NCBI GenBank assembly: GCA_004026145.2
Contig: CP034993.1
Span: 9,412,770 to 9,476,769, forward strand
From: Takifugu bimaculatus
Lineage: Eukaryota > Chordata > Actinopteri > Tetraodontiformes > Tetraodontidae
DNA length: 64,000 nucleotides
Reading direction: 5' to 3'
Shown piece by piece: positions 24,980 through 36,044 of the stretch. The translations under genes and the position numbers were made by a program. The stretch's first letter is position 1. The number at the start of each line of letters is the position of its first letter. The notes under the pieces are model-generated. The model worked only from the letters and a program-made list of their open reading frames with translations. It searched no databases and had not been told where the DNA came from.

Positions 24980-27688
24980 CAGGAGACGGGCGTGAGACGG
25001 AGGAGACGGGCGTGAGACGGAGGAGACGGGCGTGAGACGGAGGAGACGGGTGTGAGATGGAGGAGACGGGCGTGAGATGGAGGAGACGGACGTGAGACGG
25101 AGGAGACGGGCGTGAGACGGAGGAGACGGGTGTGAGATGGAGGGACGGGCGTGAGATGGAGGAGACGGACGTGAGACGGGAGACGGGGTGAGACAGAGGA
25201 GACGGGCGTGAGATGGAGGAGACGGGCGTGAGACGGAGGAGACGGGCGTGAGACGGAGGAGACGGACGTGAGACGGAGGAGACGGGCGTGAGACGGAGGA
25301 GACGGACGTGAGACGGAGGAGACGGGTGTGAGACGGAGGAGACGGACGTGAGACGGAGGAGACGGGTGTGAGACAGAGGAGACGGGCGTGAGATGGAGGA
25401 GACGGGCGTGAGACGGAGGAGACGGGCGTGAGACGGAGGAGACGGACGTGAGACGGAGGAGACGGGCGTGAGACGGAGGAGACGGATGTGAGACAGAGGA
25501 GACGGACGTGAGATGGAGGAGACGGACGTGAGACGGAGGAGACGGGTGTGAAACAGAGGAGACGGGTGTGAGACGGAGGAGACGGGTGTGAGATGGAGGA
25601 GACGGACGTGAGACGGAGGAGACGGACGTGAGATGGAGGAGACAGGTGTGAGACAGGGAAGATGGGCGTGAGACGGAGGAGACGGGCGTGAGACGGAGGA
25701 GACGGGCGTGAGACGGAGGAGACGGGCGTGAGACGTAGGAGACGGGTGTGAGACGTAGGAGACGGGTGTGAGACAGAGGAGACGGGCGTGAGACGGAGGA
25801 GACCGGTGTAAGACGGAGGAGACGGGTGTGAGACGGAGGAGACGGACGTGAGACGGAGGAGACGGGCGTGAGACGGAGGAGACGGGTGTGAGACGGAGGA
25901 GACGGACGTGAGACGGAGGAGACGGGCGTGAGACGGAGGAGACGGATGTGAGACGGAGGAGACGGACGTGAGACGGAGGAGACGGGCGTGAGACGGAGGA
26001 GACGGGTGTGAGACGGAGGAGACGGGTGTGAGACGGAGGAGACGGACGTGAGATGGAGGAGACGGGCGTGAGACGGAGGAGACGGGTGTGAGACGGAGGA
26101 GACGGACGTGAGACGGAGGAGACGGGCGTGAGACGGAGGAGACGGATGTGAGACGGAGGAGACGGACGTGAGATGGAGGAGATGGACGTGAGACGGAGGA
26201 GACGGGTGTGAGACGGAGGAGACGGGCGTGAGACGGAGGAGACGGACGTGAGACGGAGGAGACGGGTGTGAGACGGAGGAGACGGGCGTGAGACGGAGGA
26301 GACGGATGTGAGACAGAGGAGACGGACGTGAGATGGAGGAGATGGACGTGAGACGGAGGAGACGGACGTGAGATGGAGGAGACGGGTGTGAGACGGAGGA
26401 GACGGATGTGAGACGGAGGAGACGGACGTGAGACGGAGGAGACGGGCGTGAGACGGAGGAGACGGGCGTGAGACGGAGGAGACGGGCGTGAGACGGAGGA
26501 GACGGACGTGAGACGGAGGAGACGGGTGTGAGACGGAGGAGACGGGCGTGAGACGGAGGAGACGGACGTGAGATGGAGGAGACGGACGTGAGACGGAGGA
26601 GACGGGTGTGAAACAGAGGAGACGGACGTGAGACGGAGGAGACGGGTGTGAGACGGAGGAGACGGGTGTGAGATGGAGGAGACGGGTGTGAGACAGAGGA
26701 GACGGGTGTGAGACGGAGGAGACGGGTGTGAAACAGAGGAGACGGACGTGAGACGGAGGAGACGGGTGTGAGACGGAGGAGACGGGTGTGAGATGGAGGA
26801 GACGGGTGTGAGACAGAGGAGACGGGTGTGAGACGGAGGAGACGGGTGTGAAACAGAGGAGACGGGTGTGAGACAGAGAACAGAGGCGTGAGACGGAGGA
26901 GACGGGTGTGAGACGGAGGAGACGGACGTGAGACGGAGGAGACGGGCGTGAGACGGAGGAGACGGGCGTGAGACAGAGGAGACGGGCGTGAAACGGAGGA
27001 GACGAGCGTGAGACGGAGGAGACGGGCGTGAGACAGAGGAGACGGGCGTGAGACGGAGGAGACGGACGTGAGACGGAGGAGACGGACGTGAGACGGAGGA
27101 GACGGGCGTGAGACGGAGGAGACGGGCGTGAGACGGAGGAGACGGGTGTGAGACGTAGGAGACGGACGTGAAACAGAAGCGACGGGCGTGAGATGGAGGA
27201 GACAGGTGTGAGACAGGGAAGATGGGCATGAGACGGAGGAGACGGGCGTGAGACGGGCGTGAGACGGAGGAGACGGACGTGAGACGGAGGAGACGGACGT
27301 GAGACGGAGGAGACGGGCGTGAGATGGAGGAGACGGGCGTGAGACGGAGGAGACGGGCGTGAGACGTAGGAGACGGACGTGAAACAGAGGAGACGGGCGT
27401 GAGACGGAGGAGACGGACGTGAGACGGAGGAGACGGGCGTGAGACGGAGGAGACGGGCGTGAGACGGAGGAGACGGGCGTGAGACGGAGGACACGGGCGT
27501 GAAACAGAGGAGACGGGCGTGAAACGTAGGAGACGGACGTGAGATGGAGGAGACAGGTGTGAGACAGGGAAGATGGGCGTGAGACGGAGGAGACGGACGT
27601 GAAACAGAGGAGACGGGTGTGAGACGGAGGAGACGGACGTGAGACGGAGGAGACGGGCGTGAGACGGAGGAGACGGGTGTGAGACGGG
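24980..27688. repeat. 20-bp minisatellite array, about 135 units
   Basis: The unit is GACGGGCGTGAGACGGAGGA with variants mainly at three sites: GGGC/GGGT/GGAC, AGAC/AGAT and CGG/CAG. From 25201 to 27240 the array keeps a strict 20-bp register for 102 units. Length changes occur only near the ends (about 25140-25200 and 27250). The minus strand of the unit has no stop in any frame, which creates two overlapping open frames of 774 and 930 codons with a 20-residue repeat. These are composition artefacts. Confidence 0.97.
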
Positions 27689-28660
27689 CTACAGGTCCTC
27701 GCACGGTTTTTATTTCAAGAGAAAAACCCCAGTTTGTGTTTCCTTCATTATTTCATTCCGTCCTCTCAGAGCTGATCAACAGGTGATGGATGAACCATCA
27801 CTAACGACTGTTTCAGGGGGTTGATGATCAAAGCTCTGATGCTCTGATGAACGTTAGCACGACCGAGACCCGGGGTCCCCCTGGCTGCCGGGGTCCCTTT
27901 ATCTACAGTAACCTGAGGACTATTTTAGAACACTGAAGTCCTCCCCCCGCCCCGTCCATCAGGTCAGGTTTACGTCGGGTTCAAGTCAACCCAGTTCCAG
28001 GTTTTCAGGCGGAGCGGAGTTCTCCTGGAGGTCCGGACCAGACTCACGCGCTGCCCGAGGCTGTAGCAAAGTGCTAATTTCATGACTGACAGGACGTAGT
28101 TGTGCATAAACGAGTGGAGAAAAAGGCAAAAGAGCCATAAAATAGAATAAATTCATGAGTCCATAAATCACACACGTCAGTGTCCCTGAACGCACCACGT
28201 GTGAGGCTGCTCATTGCGCAGCGTTTAGAAACAATGCACATTCCAACGCAGGGAAAAGTGCATAACAAAGTAGAAATCAGCGAACGCCCGCTGGGACATA
28301 AGATGGATGTATGCAAAAGAATAAAAATGCTAATCGTCACTGTGGGGGGCAAATCCTCATATTGAGAGGTTGTGGGGGGGGGGGGGGGGGGTGGAGAGAC
28401 CACCAGAATAAAGCGGGAGAAAAAGATTCGGAGGAGTCTGATTTATTTTCAGGCTGAGCAAAAATGCTAATGCAGCAGCGTGTTTGCATGTTTATTCATC
28501 ATGACAAAGTTCTCTAAATCCTCAGAAACTTTATTTGTTACAACTCCAGTAACAGCTTCGAGGAGGTCAACGCACATGCCCCCCCCCCCCCCCAAAATCC
28601 ATTCACACGTGGTCACGCGTCTTTACATTTATTTCAGTTCTATTCATTTCGGTGGTTGTG
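27689..28660. other. Intergenic, no gene recognised
   Basis: Mostly unique sequence, with a G-run at about 28374-28391 and a C-run at about 28580-28594. No exon or RNA gene was seen. Confidence 0.5.
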
Positions 28661-28679
28661 TGTTTGTTCTTGTACTTAC

Positions 28680-28860
28680 TACATAGTGAGGACCAGAATA
28701 CGTAGGTAAATAGAAAAGTGGGGACACTTTGTGAGGTGAGGACACTTTGGCTCATCTCTGGGTCAGGATTAGGCCTTTACTTGGGATGGGTCGGGCCAGG
28801 AGGGGATGGAAAGTGTAATATGTCAACAAGAGTCCTCGCAAAGATAGAAGGACTGATGTC
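28680..28860 (-). repeat. Teleost dispersed repeat, copy B (inverted relative to copy A)
   Basis: It reads GTGAGGACCAGAAT, GTGGGGACACTTTG, a TCAGGATTAGGCCTTTA link with degenerate TTAGGG-like words, TAATATGTCAACAAGAGTCC and TCGCAAAGATAG. This is the reverse complement of the family layout seen at 18208-18400. Confidence 0.55.
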
Positions 28861-29076
28861 TGTGTGGTCCACAGACACAAGATTGGAAGTGACAGGCAGG
28901 AAGTCAGAGGCAGCTGGGTAACAACCCGCTAACCACAGAGGGGGGGGGGGCGCCACAGTCACCCTCAACAGTGGGGAGGAGGAGAGGGAGGGAGGGCGGG
29001 ACAGGGGAGATGTACTGCTGCCTCCCACTGGAGGGCGATCAAGAGGCTTATCATGATGTCAGCCTTTATGGCGAGC

Positions 29077-29077
<1 letters not shown>

Positions 29078-29114
<37 letters not shown>
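29078..29114. repeat. (CA)n microsatellite
   Basis: A perfect CA array of about 37 bp. Confidence 0.95.
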
Positions 29115-29115
<1 letters not shown>

Positions 29116-29245
29116 TCTATGGTTGCTGCATGGTGAACTTTGATGAATTTGAGATCAGAAAAGCAGGCCAAGAGATGGTTACCCATGGTGCATCTGTGTT
29201 AGAGGGGGTTGTGTCAACACCAGCTGCTCCTCCAGCTGAGGTCTG

Positions 29246-29316
29246 CAGAGAGAGAGGGAGAGAGAGAGAGACAGAGACAGAGAGAGAGAGGGAGAGGGAG
29301 AGAGAGAGAGAGAGAG
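29246..29316. repeat. (GA)n polypurine tract
   Basis: An imperfect GA array with GGGA and GACA interruptions. Confidence 0.93.
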
Positions 29317-30514
29317 CAACGATTTGCATTCTTGTTATTTTTCCATTACTCTGCATCAGCACGGGAATGACAGATCAAAGAATGAATGTAAAAGAAGCGA
29401 AAGGAGGACTAAGATAAATAGAGGAAAGCTTTGAAGAAAGGCAGAGAGCGAACACATTTTTCTAAAAAAAAGTCCCAAACTGACAGGAATGAATGAGATG
29501 GAAGGAGAGAAAAAAAAAGGAGGAGAGAGAGGGAGCAGAAAAAGAGCGACAGTGATGGATGGGAAAGATAGATGGATGAATGTAGGGAGAGATGAGGGGA
29601 TGCGGGGTGGGTGAGAGGACGGGGAGGTGGCGCGGTGGGAGTGACAACCTTCTTTTCCAGGGGAAGGATGAATAAACACGCAGGGGAAGGCGACAGATGT
29701 ATGGAGAGAACGTGTAGAGAAAAGGAGTGAGGGATGGGGGTAATGAGAGAGAGAACATGTCTATAATCAAGCCATGAAGAGAGAGGGAGCGAGGAGAAGG
29801 ATGAGAGCTCTGAATGAGTCAATCATGATTAATCAGGGAGCTTTTCTCTCTCTCTCCATCTCGGCGTCATCATCATCAGTTCAGACTGTTGTCATCATGT
29901 TCATTTTCCACCATCGCGGCTGCAACAAAGGGAGCGGGAAAGGGTCCACATCCAGTTTGTTATTTACCATTTCGCCTCCTCGACCACGTGTCTTTGTTTC
30001 CTCGGTTTGCTCGGCCGCTGCCGTCATCACTTTCATCCAGAGTCTGCCACCAGGAAGCGGAGCCGTTGAGGCCGGGTCGGGGGGCCGGGGAGGCGGGGCT
30101 TAATCCACCACCGGTGAGATGATCAGGGTGCGTGCCCTCGCGCCCTCTGCCCCGATTGTGGGCTGCGGTTTTATTAGCTGCCTCGGCTCTGCAGTCATGT
30201 GACACGGGAGCTAAACGCTGTCGGCCTGGTCGTCCATGCTACTTCGTGGAATGACCTTGCCAGCCTTAGAAAGGCAGAGCTGAATCCTCTACTTTGTGAT
30301 GCTACAATGGTAGACGGCGCTGCGTGTAGCTCCACCCACTTGTGCACCACGCCATGGATGTCGGCAGCCTGGTTCAGGTGGACCTACAGTAGGAAGATGG
30401 TGGGTGTTCATTTGGTCCCAGTGGAATTTTGCTCATGGAAACTGAGCTGAACTTAATCAGGAGTCAGAATAGTTATGATGAAATCTACTGGGGACAATCA
30501 AACAATGGACTGGT

Positions 30515-30545
<31 letters not shown>

Positions 30546-30935
30546 TGTGTTTCTCTGCTGCCCTACTGAGTGCTGAGGTGAAAAAGGAAAAACCTGCCTG
30601 TAAGGAGTGAGAAACCAAGGACAGGAAAAAAAAAAAAATAGGGCACTTTCATATTTATTCAAGTGTCACGGGGGTGGGGGGGGGGCTCCTTTTCTGTTCA
30701 GGCACACTCGTCTGCCAGCATGGACACATGATAAAGAAGAATGAAAGTTTTAAGACTTGGAAGGATGTGGAGAAAAGAAAAACACACACACACACACAGT
30801 AAATCCAGCAAAGTGTGTAAATAAGGATGCAAACAGGTCGTGATCCTGCATCTCAGAGGCATCACAGCAGCTCTGGGTGCAGTTGTGAATAGATAAGCCA
30901 TCATCTTAGCTGGAAGAGAGGAGCTTTGAAGTGAA

Positions 30936-30952
30936 CGCGCGCGCGCGCGCGC
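30936..30952. repeat. (CG)n run
   Basis: About eight perfect CG dinucleotides, rare in a vertebrate genome, next to a CATGTG segment. Confidence 0.95.
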
Positions 30953-31465
30953 ACATGTGAGGGTAGCTCAGAACCATGACCTGCTGGTTTCACTCAGCTG
31001 GTCATCACAACTCAACACTTCCCCCTCGTGGAGCTGGGCGGGATTACAGGAATCCTGTCAGCGTCTGCCTGAATGAACCCGGAATCAGTAGAATCACACA
31101 ATAATAAACAAGTCTGAACTTTGATGGTTTGACTTCAAGATAATGTTGTCAGCTCGGAAACTCATAGGAAAAAAAGTAAATCAGAGAACCGATCTTCAGC
31201 ATCTGTTTTTTCCGGTCAGATCATGTGACTCCTCTCAGTGTTCTAGCATGTCTAGCATGCGTGGGCAGGCAGCATGGATCTGCACGGCTCAGAAGTCCGC
31301 CTGGTAACTCCTGACAGCAGTCAGCACCGTCAAACACCAGTGGATCAGAAGAATCACAGCCTCAGCCTCTGCAGATGTTTTCAGACAGTCGGATCTGATC
31401 AAAGTGTCACACCTTTGATGCTGATCAGAAGATGAAGCATCTATCAAAGGACAATAATCGGAGTC

Positions 31466-34203
31466 CGGAGACTGTTCTATTTGATTGACTTTATTTGTAA
31501 GGCACCAGAAGTCCTTTCTTACTGCAGAACATTTCATATTATTTATAGTAAATGTTTTTTTAATAGTTGCTTTTGTTTCGATGAAGCTATGATTTCAGAC
31601 ACAAAACATTTTTGCCAAAGTACACACTTTCAGGTTTTACATTATGCACAAAATATTTTTTTTTCTTTTTCTTTTTAAAAAAAACGACCTTTTATAAAGA
31701 TCAAAACACGATGCTTCACGCGAGGACGATTAAAAAAAGGTATGTGGCATCAGCTCAGAGATATCAGAGAAGAAGAATGAGGTCAAAGGGCAGAAAGGTC
31801 AACGTACTGCAGTTCCCCCCCCGGTGTAACACGACAGCACAAGAATCATCCAGGACAGACGAGGAAAGATGCAGCTATATACACGTAAAGCTTTCTATGT
31901 ATCCATCCAGCTAACAATTAGGAACTCTCGTTTGTGTCGCGTCAGTAAAATCTCCCGCTTCAATCCCATCAAAACAAAGCAGAGGGGGAAAAAATAAACG
32001 AGGATTCGATCACGCGTGTGGTTTTGGGGTAATCATTCTTAAAAAAAAAAACACACACAAAAAGAAGCGTCTGCTAGAGAAAAATAGATGCCCCCCCCCC
32101 CCCCCCCCCGACATGCACGATGTGTCGCTGCGCATCACTACAAGCACAGTGTGCAGCTGGATTCAAACGTCTGGCTGGATGGGAGGAACGATGCGCTGCA
32201 AGCAAGTCGTTTCAAGCACAATAGCGTGTTTAGCGCCTTCATCGCCGCGGTTACCGCCGACGAGCGCACCTTTACAACTGTTTACACACGACCGGTTTAT
32301 GTATTCACAAACTGTACACACGCGCCACAGAAGTCGCCTCAGCCTCATCGAGGGTTTCGCGCCGTCATCTTAGACTTTTACACTAAATGTGCTTTACCGT
32401 CAAGTGCTTTTCTTACTTAAAACCCATTTTGAAGAAAACGAGTGAATCCGGAGAATAGAAGAAAAAGTGTATTGGACTGTGTTGAAATCTTAGAAAAGCC
32501 GATACTGGGGGAAATGTCTGTGGCGACGTCTGTGACGCACCATCACATGTTTAACTTGGCCAGTGGCGATGCTCAAGCTAATACCCACCGTCTCAGGACT
32601 CAGGTGGGCAGTGATGAAAGATGACTTACAAACCAGTTAACCAGCACGGGTCAGTTGTGTGTAATGTGCTTCATCACTGGGGAGAGTCGGAGTCACTTTT
32701 AAAAGAAGCTCAACGTTTACGGCTGCTCGGGCACCAAAGTAAAACCATTTTCTCAAAACAAGCAAATCCAAAATATGTAATCCCACATGTTCCCGAGTTC
32801 GTGTGTGGGAAATAAAAAGGTAAATTGAGCCACAACAAACCCAGATTTCTTGGCTAGAACCTCAGTTTCACAACCTGGTAAATGAAGAAAGTTGGTAAGT
32901 TTCCACAGTGATGTCAAACCAAAAAGAACCCACAGTGTGAGGTCGTCAAAGCAGAAATGGCAGGAAAACGTTCTGAAAATTCCAAGGATTTAGGGCAGAC
33001 GGCTGAGGGATGATGGTGTGAATATGAGGGAATATCCAACAGTAGAGCTGGGAAGCTGGAAATATCCACCAGCCAAATATTCAGGGTTACTTCATTTAAC
33101 ATCAACAGCTGAATGGAGCAAGAAAAAAGAAAAGTCCCCCTGGCACAAAACCAGCGCTGAAGACTGATCACTGGCTTAATCTGACAGGATTATTGGAAAG
33201 AGCCGAGTGAGCTGTGGAGGCTGGACCGATCGTGGATGTTTGTGCTGCACCTGATCGCGCAGGGGTGCAGTGTGGAATAATCTGGGGAATTTAGGGATCG
33301 GTGCCAGTCATGAACAAAAAGTCCAGGGTCTCATCGTAGGGGCTGATTTGGATACAGAACATCTGCTTTAACTCAACCCCAGAATCCTTCGGAACACGTT
33401 AACCTCATCAGTCCGTGAGACTAAACGAGTCTGTCCCCGTCCCCGTTCTGGGTGAAGCCAGTTAGGAGTCCTCACGGACTCACACTGCCCCCTACTGTCA
33501 AACACAGCACGCACGCACGTGCGCGCGCACGCAGGCCCAGCCGCTCTGCTTAAATTTGAAAAAGAAAGTGCTGGGAGGGTAAATACAGTAAGTGGCAAGC
33601 GTATTCATGTGCTTCGGGATGGGAATCTTGCCTCTGGTTTAAGGCGGGGGTGGTTTATCTGGGGGGGGGACAACGGCTGCATTATTCTGACGGCAAATTT
33701 ATTTAGCCACCGTTGCGTTCAAGTCGTCGCATTTTCAAGTTTAGGTGTTAGGTGGTAATTTGGCGATTTACACATTTTCATCATGAAGATTCGACTCTAA
33801 AACCAGCGGAATTTTATTTGCGATGCTTTTGACATTCCCAACTGCATCTGAGGAGTTTTACAGCTTCCCTGAATGCCCGTGTTTCACTTTTAGCTTTTCC
33901 TGACAACAAATTAGCGGTGAGAAGCAGGGTGTGTGTGTGTGTGTGTGTGTTGTGTGGGAAAGGGGGGGGGGGGGGTAGCAGGTGGAGAGGCGGCACAATG
34001 AACTGAGAGGCAGAAGGAGAGGAAGACAGAAAGAAGATGTGATAACATAAACACAGTCAAAGAGCAGTAAATAAAGCAACCAAAATACAGTAACCATGCC
34101 AAAGTGCTCCCAATGAGAAACAGCTGGTCTGGGGTCTGTAGTCACAGAGACACTGTAGGCAAAATGGGGGCTCAGATCCGAGGTGTCTGAACGGGGGGGA
34201 CGA
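31466..34203 (-). other. tle5: Probable aes 3' UTR (end uncertain)
   Basis: Downstream of the aes stop codon. AATAAA on the coding strand is seen at 33813-33818 (UTR about 0.4 kb) and again at 31490-31495 (UTR about 2.7 kb); a T-rich segment follows the stop side. Either could be used and transcript data would be needed to choose. The region carries a C-tract (32091-32109) and no coding exon. Confidence 0.35.
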
Positions 34204-34425
34204 CTAATCGGACTTCTCTCCGTCCTCCTCGCGGTGGCTGTCTTCACGAGATGCTTTCTCCTCCTTGGCCAGTTGGGCTTGAGAGGCCAGGAGGGAGGAG
34301 AGGGAGAAGAGACCGGAGGAGGTGGTGACGGCGGGGAGGGCGGGTTGGCTCAGTCCCAGTGGCAGGGGGGTCATTGGCAGAGCCAGGCCCTGGAGCTGAG
34401 ACAGCTGGTGAGCCTGGAGCTGCTG
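34204..34425 (-). CDS. tle5: aes/tle5 coding exon 7 with stop
   Basis: These 222 bp encode 73 residues from QQLQAHQLSQLQGLALP through the Pro/Leu/Ser-rich GP-like part to the EEDGEKSD end, then TAG at 34204-34206. The acceptor is a CAGCAGCAG tandem; the start chosen gives the QQLQ wording of known AES proteins. Confidence 0.95.
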   Translation of the reverse strand, partial: QQLQAHQLSQLQGLALPMTPLPLGLSQPALPAVTTSSGLFSLSSLLASQAQLAKEEKASREDSHREEDGEKSD

Positions 34426-35987
34426 CTGCACAGAATGACAACCAGACACAGCTTAGACAGGGATGGACTGATGGAGTGCACGAATAACAGAAGGAATCAA
34501 ACAAATCTGTAACGGGCAGACCTATAACGGATCACAAATCACGCCTAATCTTTAACCCCGGAGGCGATTGGCTCAGCCACAACAGGAGAGATGGAGGAGG
34601 ACAACGATGCTGAGCAGCAGATGGGAAATGTGCAGAAGTGACTCAAAAACCATCTCATATGGAGTCACAAAGAAAATAAAGAGGAAACATCAAACATCTC
34701 TTAGCGCATTAAAAAACACTAAAGTGGCTCGTATCAGGCTTCAGCTTGTACGACAAGCTTGTAGGATTTCAACTGCTGCGGTGTACAGATATTTATTTTC
34801 ATGACAGCAGTGAGCTAAACTGTCCTAAAACAGGCGTGCGGAGACCATTATCGCCTTTGTGGCTCAGATTGGAGACACAAAAACGTCTCCCTGAATGATG
34901 GATCGTATAGATAGAGGATAAACAAGCTACTATATGATAATAAAGGATTGAAACTGGTCGGAATGTTCTAGCTCCTAATTGGCACCGGCAGTAAAAAAGA
35001 ACAAACGTGAACATTACTGCTTGGCCTAGAACACAGTGTGTGTCTTCGGGTCTCCGGAAAGTTGTAAAATAATAGCCTAGATTAGATTGTGACTAAACCC
35101 TGATGAAACAAGAACAATGGTAAGCCATTAAGACGGCTGAATGTGTGTACTGCTCCCTCACAATCGTTGGCCTTTGTTTTCTAATTCCCATCGTCTATAA
35201 TGTGTAAAAATCACAGCGCCGACGATCAATAACGAGCCTCTGCAGCCATCAAACCCTCTCACACAGGACTGAAACGCCGTACCCTTATGATGGAGTTCAT
35301 CTCTGGGGGGGTGACCTGCTTGGCCCGCTCTATGGCTGCCAAAACCTGCTGCTGGTGCTGCAGTGGGAGGGTGGGGGTGTGGGGAGACAAGGGGATAGAA
35401 AGTGAGAGACAATAAAAGCATGACACAAAACAAGTGAGGGGGGGGGGTTGGGTGGGCAGGGAGGTTAGATCAATATCAACGGTCCCAACAGAGACCCTAC
35501 AACCCCTCCTCTGACCATTCAACTATTCCCACTCAATCACACACAAACACACACACCTTGTGACACTAGTGAATGATGGTGGGCATGTGTGCTGTAATAG
35601 GTGGAGGTCAACGCCCTGGTGGGCTGATAAGAGCTTATCTGAATCACACCACCATTTATTACACACACACACACACAAATAGATATAAGGGAAAAAATGG
35701 GGGGGTGGAGGTGGGAGGAATACAGAGAAGAAAAAGAGGGGAGTGGAAGAGGTGGAGGTCAAAAGCAAAGGGGAGGGAAAGTTGGGAGGACAGATTGTAT
35801 ATGACACAGGAGAGAGGGGGAGGAGGAATGATGTGAAAATGGGGGGGTGCAAAACAGAGGAGGCGAGTAATGATGAATGATGAGCAGAGGGGAGGGAGGG
35901 GGTCACCGAGGTGGAGAGGTAATGAGGCACGAACGAGGGTGATCTCATTCCAGGAAGTGAGGAATAAGGCTGGGGGTCAGAGGCTAG

Positions 35988-36044
<57 letters not shown>

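Larger units (their letters stand above)
28861..31460. other. Intergenic between the repeat and the aes 3' end
   Basis: It contains a G-run (28940-28950), a CA array (29078-29114), GA arrays (29246-29316), purine-rich low complexity to about 29770, a CpG-rich patch at about 29960-30130 with CACGTG at 29984 and GC boxes, a GT run (30513-30540) and a (CG)n run at 30936-30952. No coding exon was seen. Confidence 0.5.

Noticed and set aside
24905..27704. Two overlapping minus-strand open frames of 774 and 930 codons with a 20-residue Ser/Pro/Val/Arg-rich repeat
   Set aside because: The 20-bp repeat unit contains no stop codon on the minus strand in any frame, so long open frames arise automatically in more than one frame. 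There is no start context, splice structure or known domain.
30961..31000. GGGTAGCTCAG resembling a tRNA A-box
   Set aside because: No B-box, anticodon arm or acceptor pairing follows within tRNA distance.
12156..34203. CRISPR-like or phage or plasmid features suggested by regular repeats
   Set aside because: The repeats are eukaryotic tandem arrays without unique spacers, and the genes are vertebrate.
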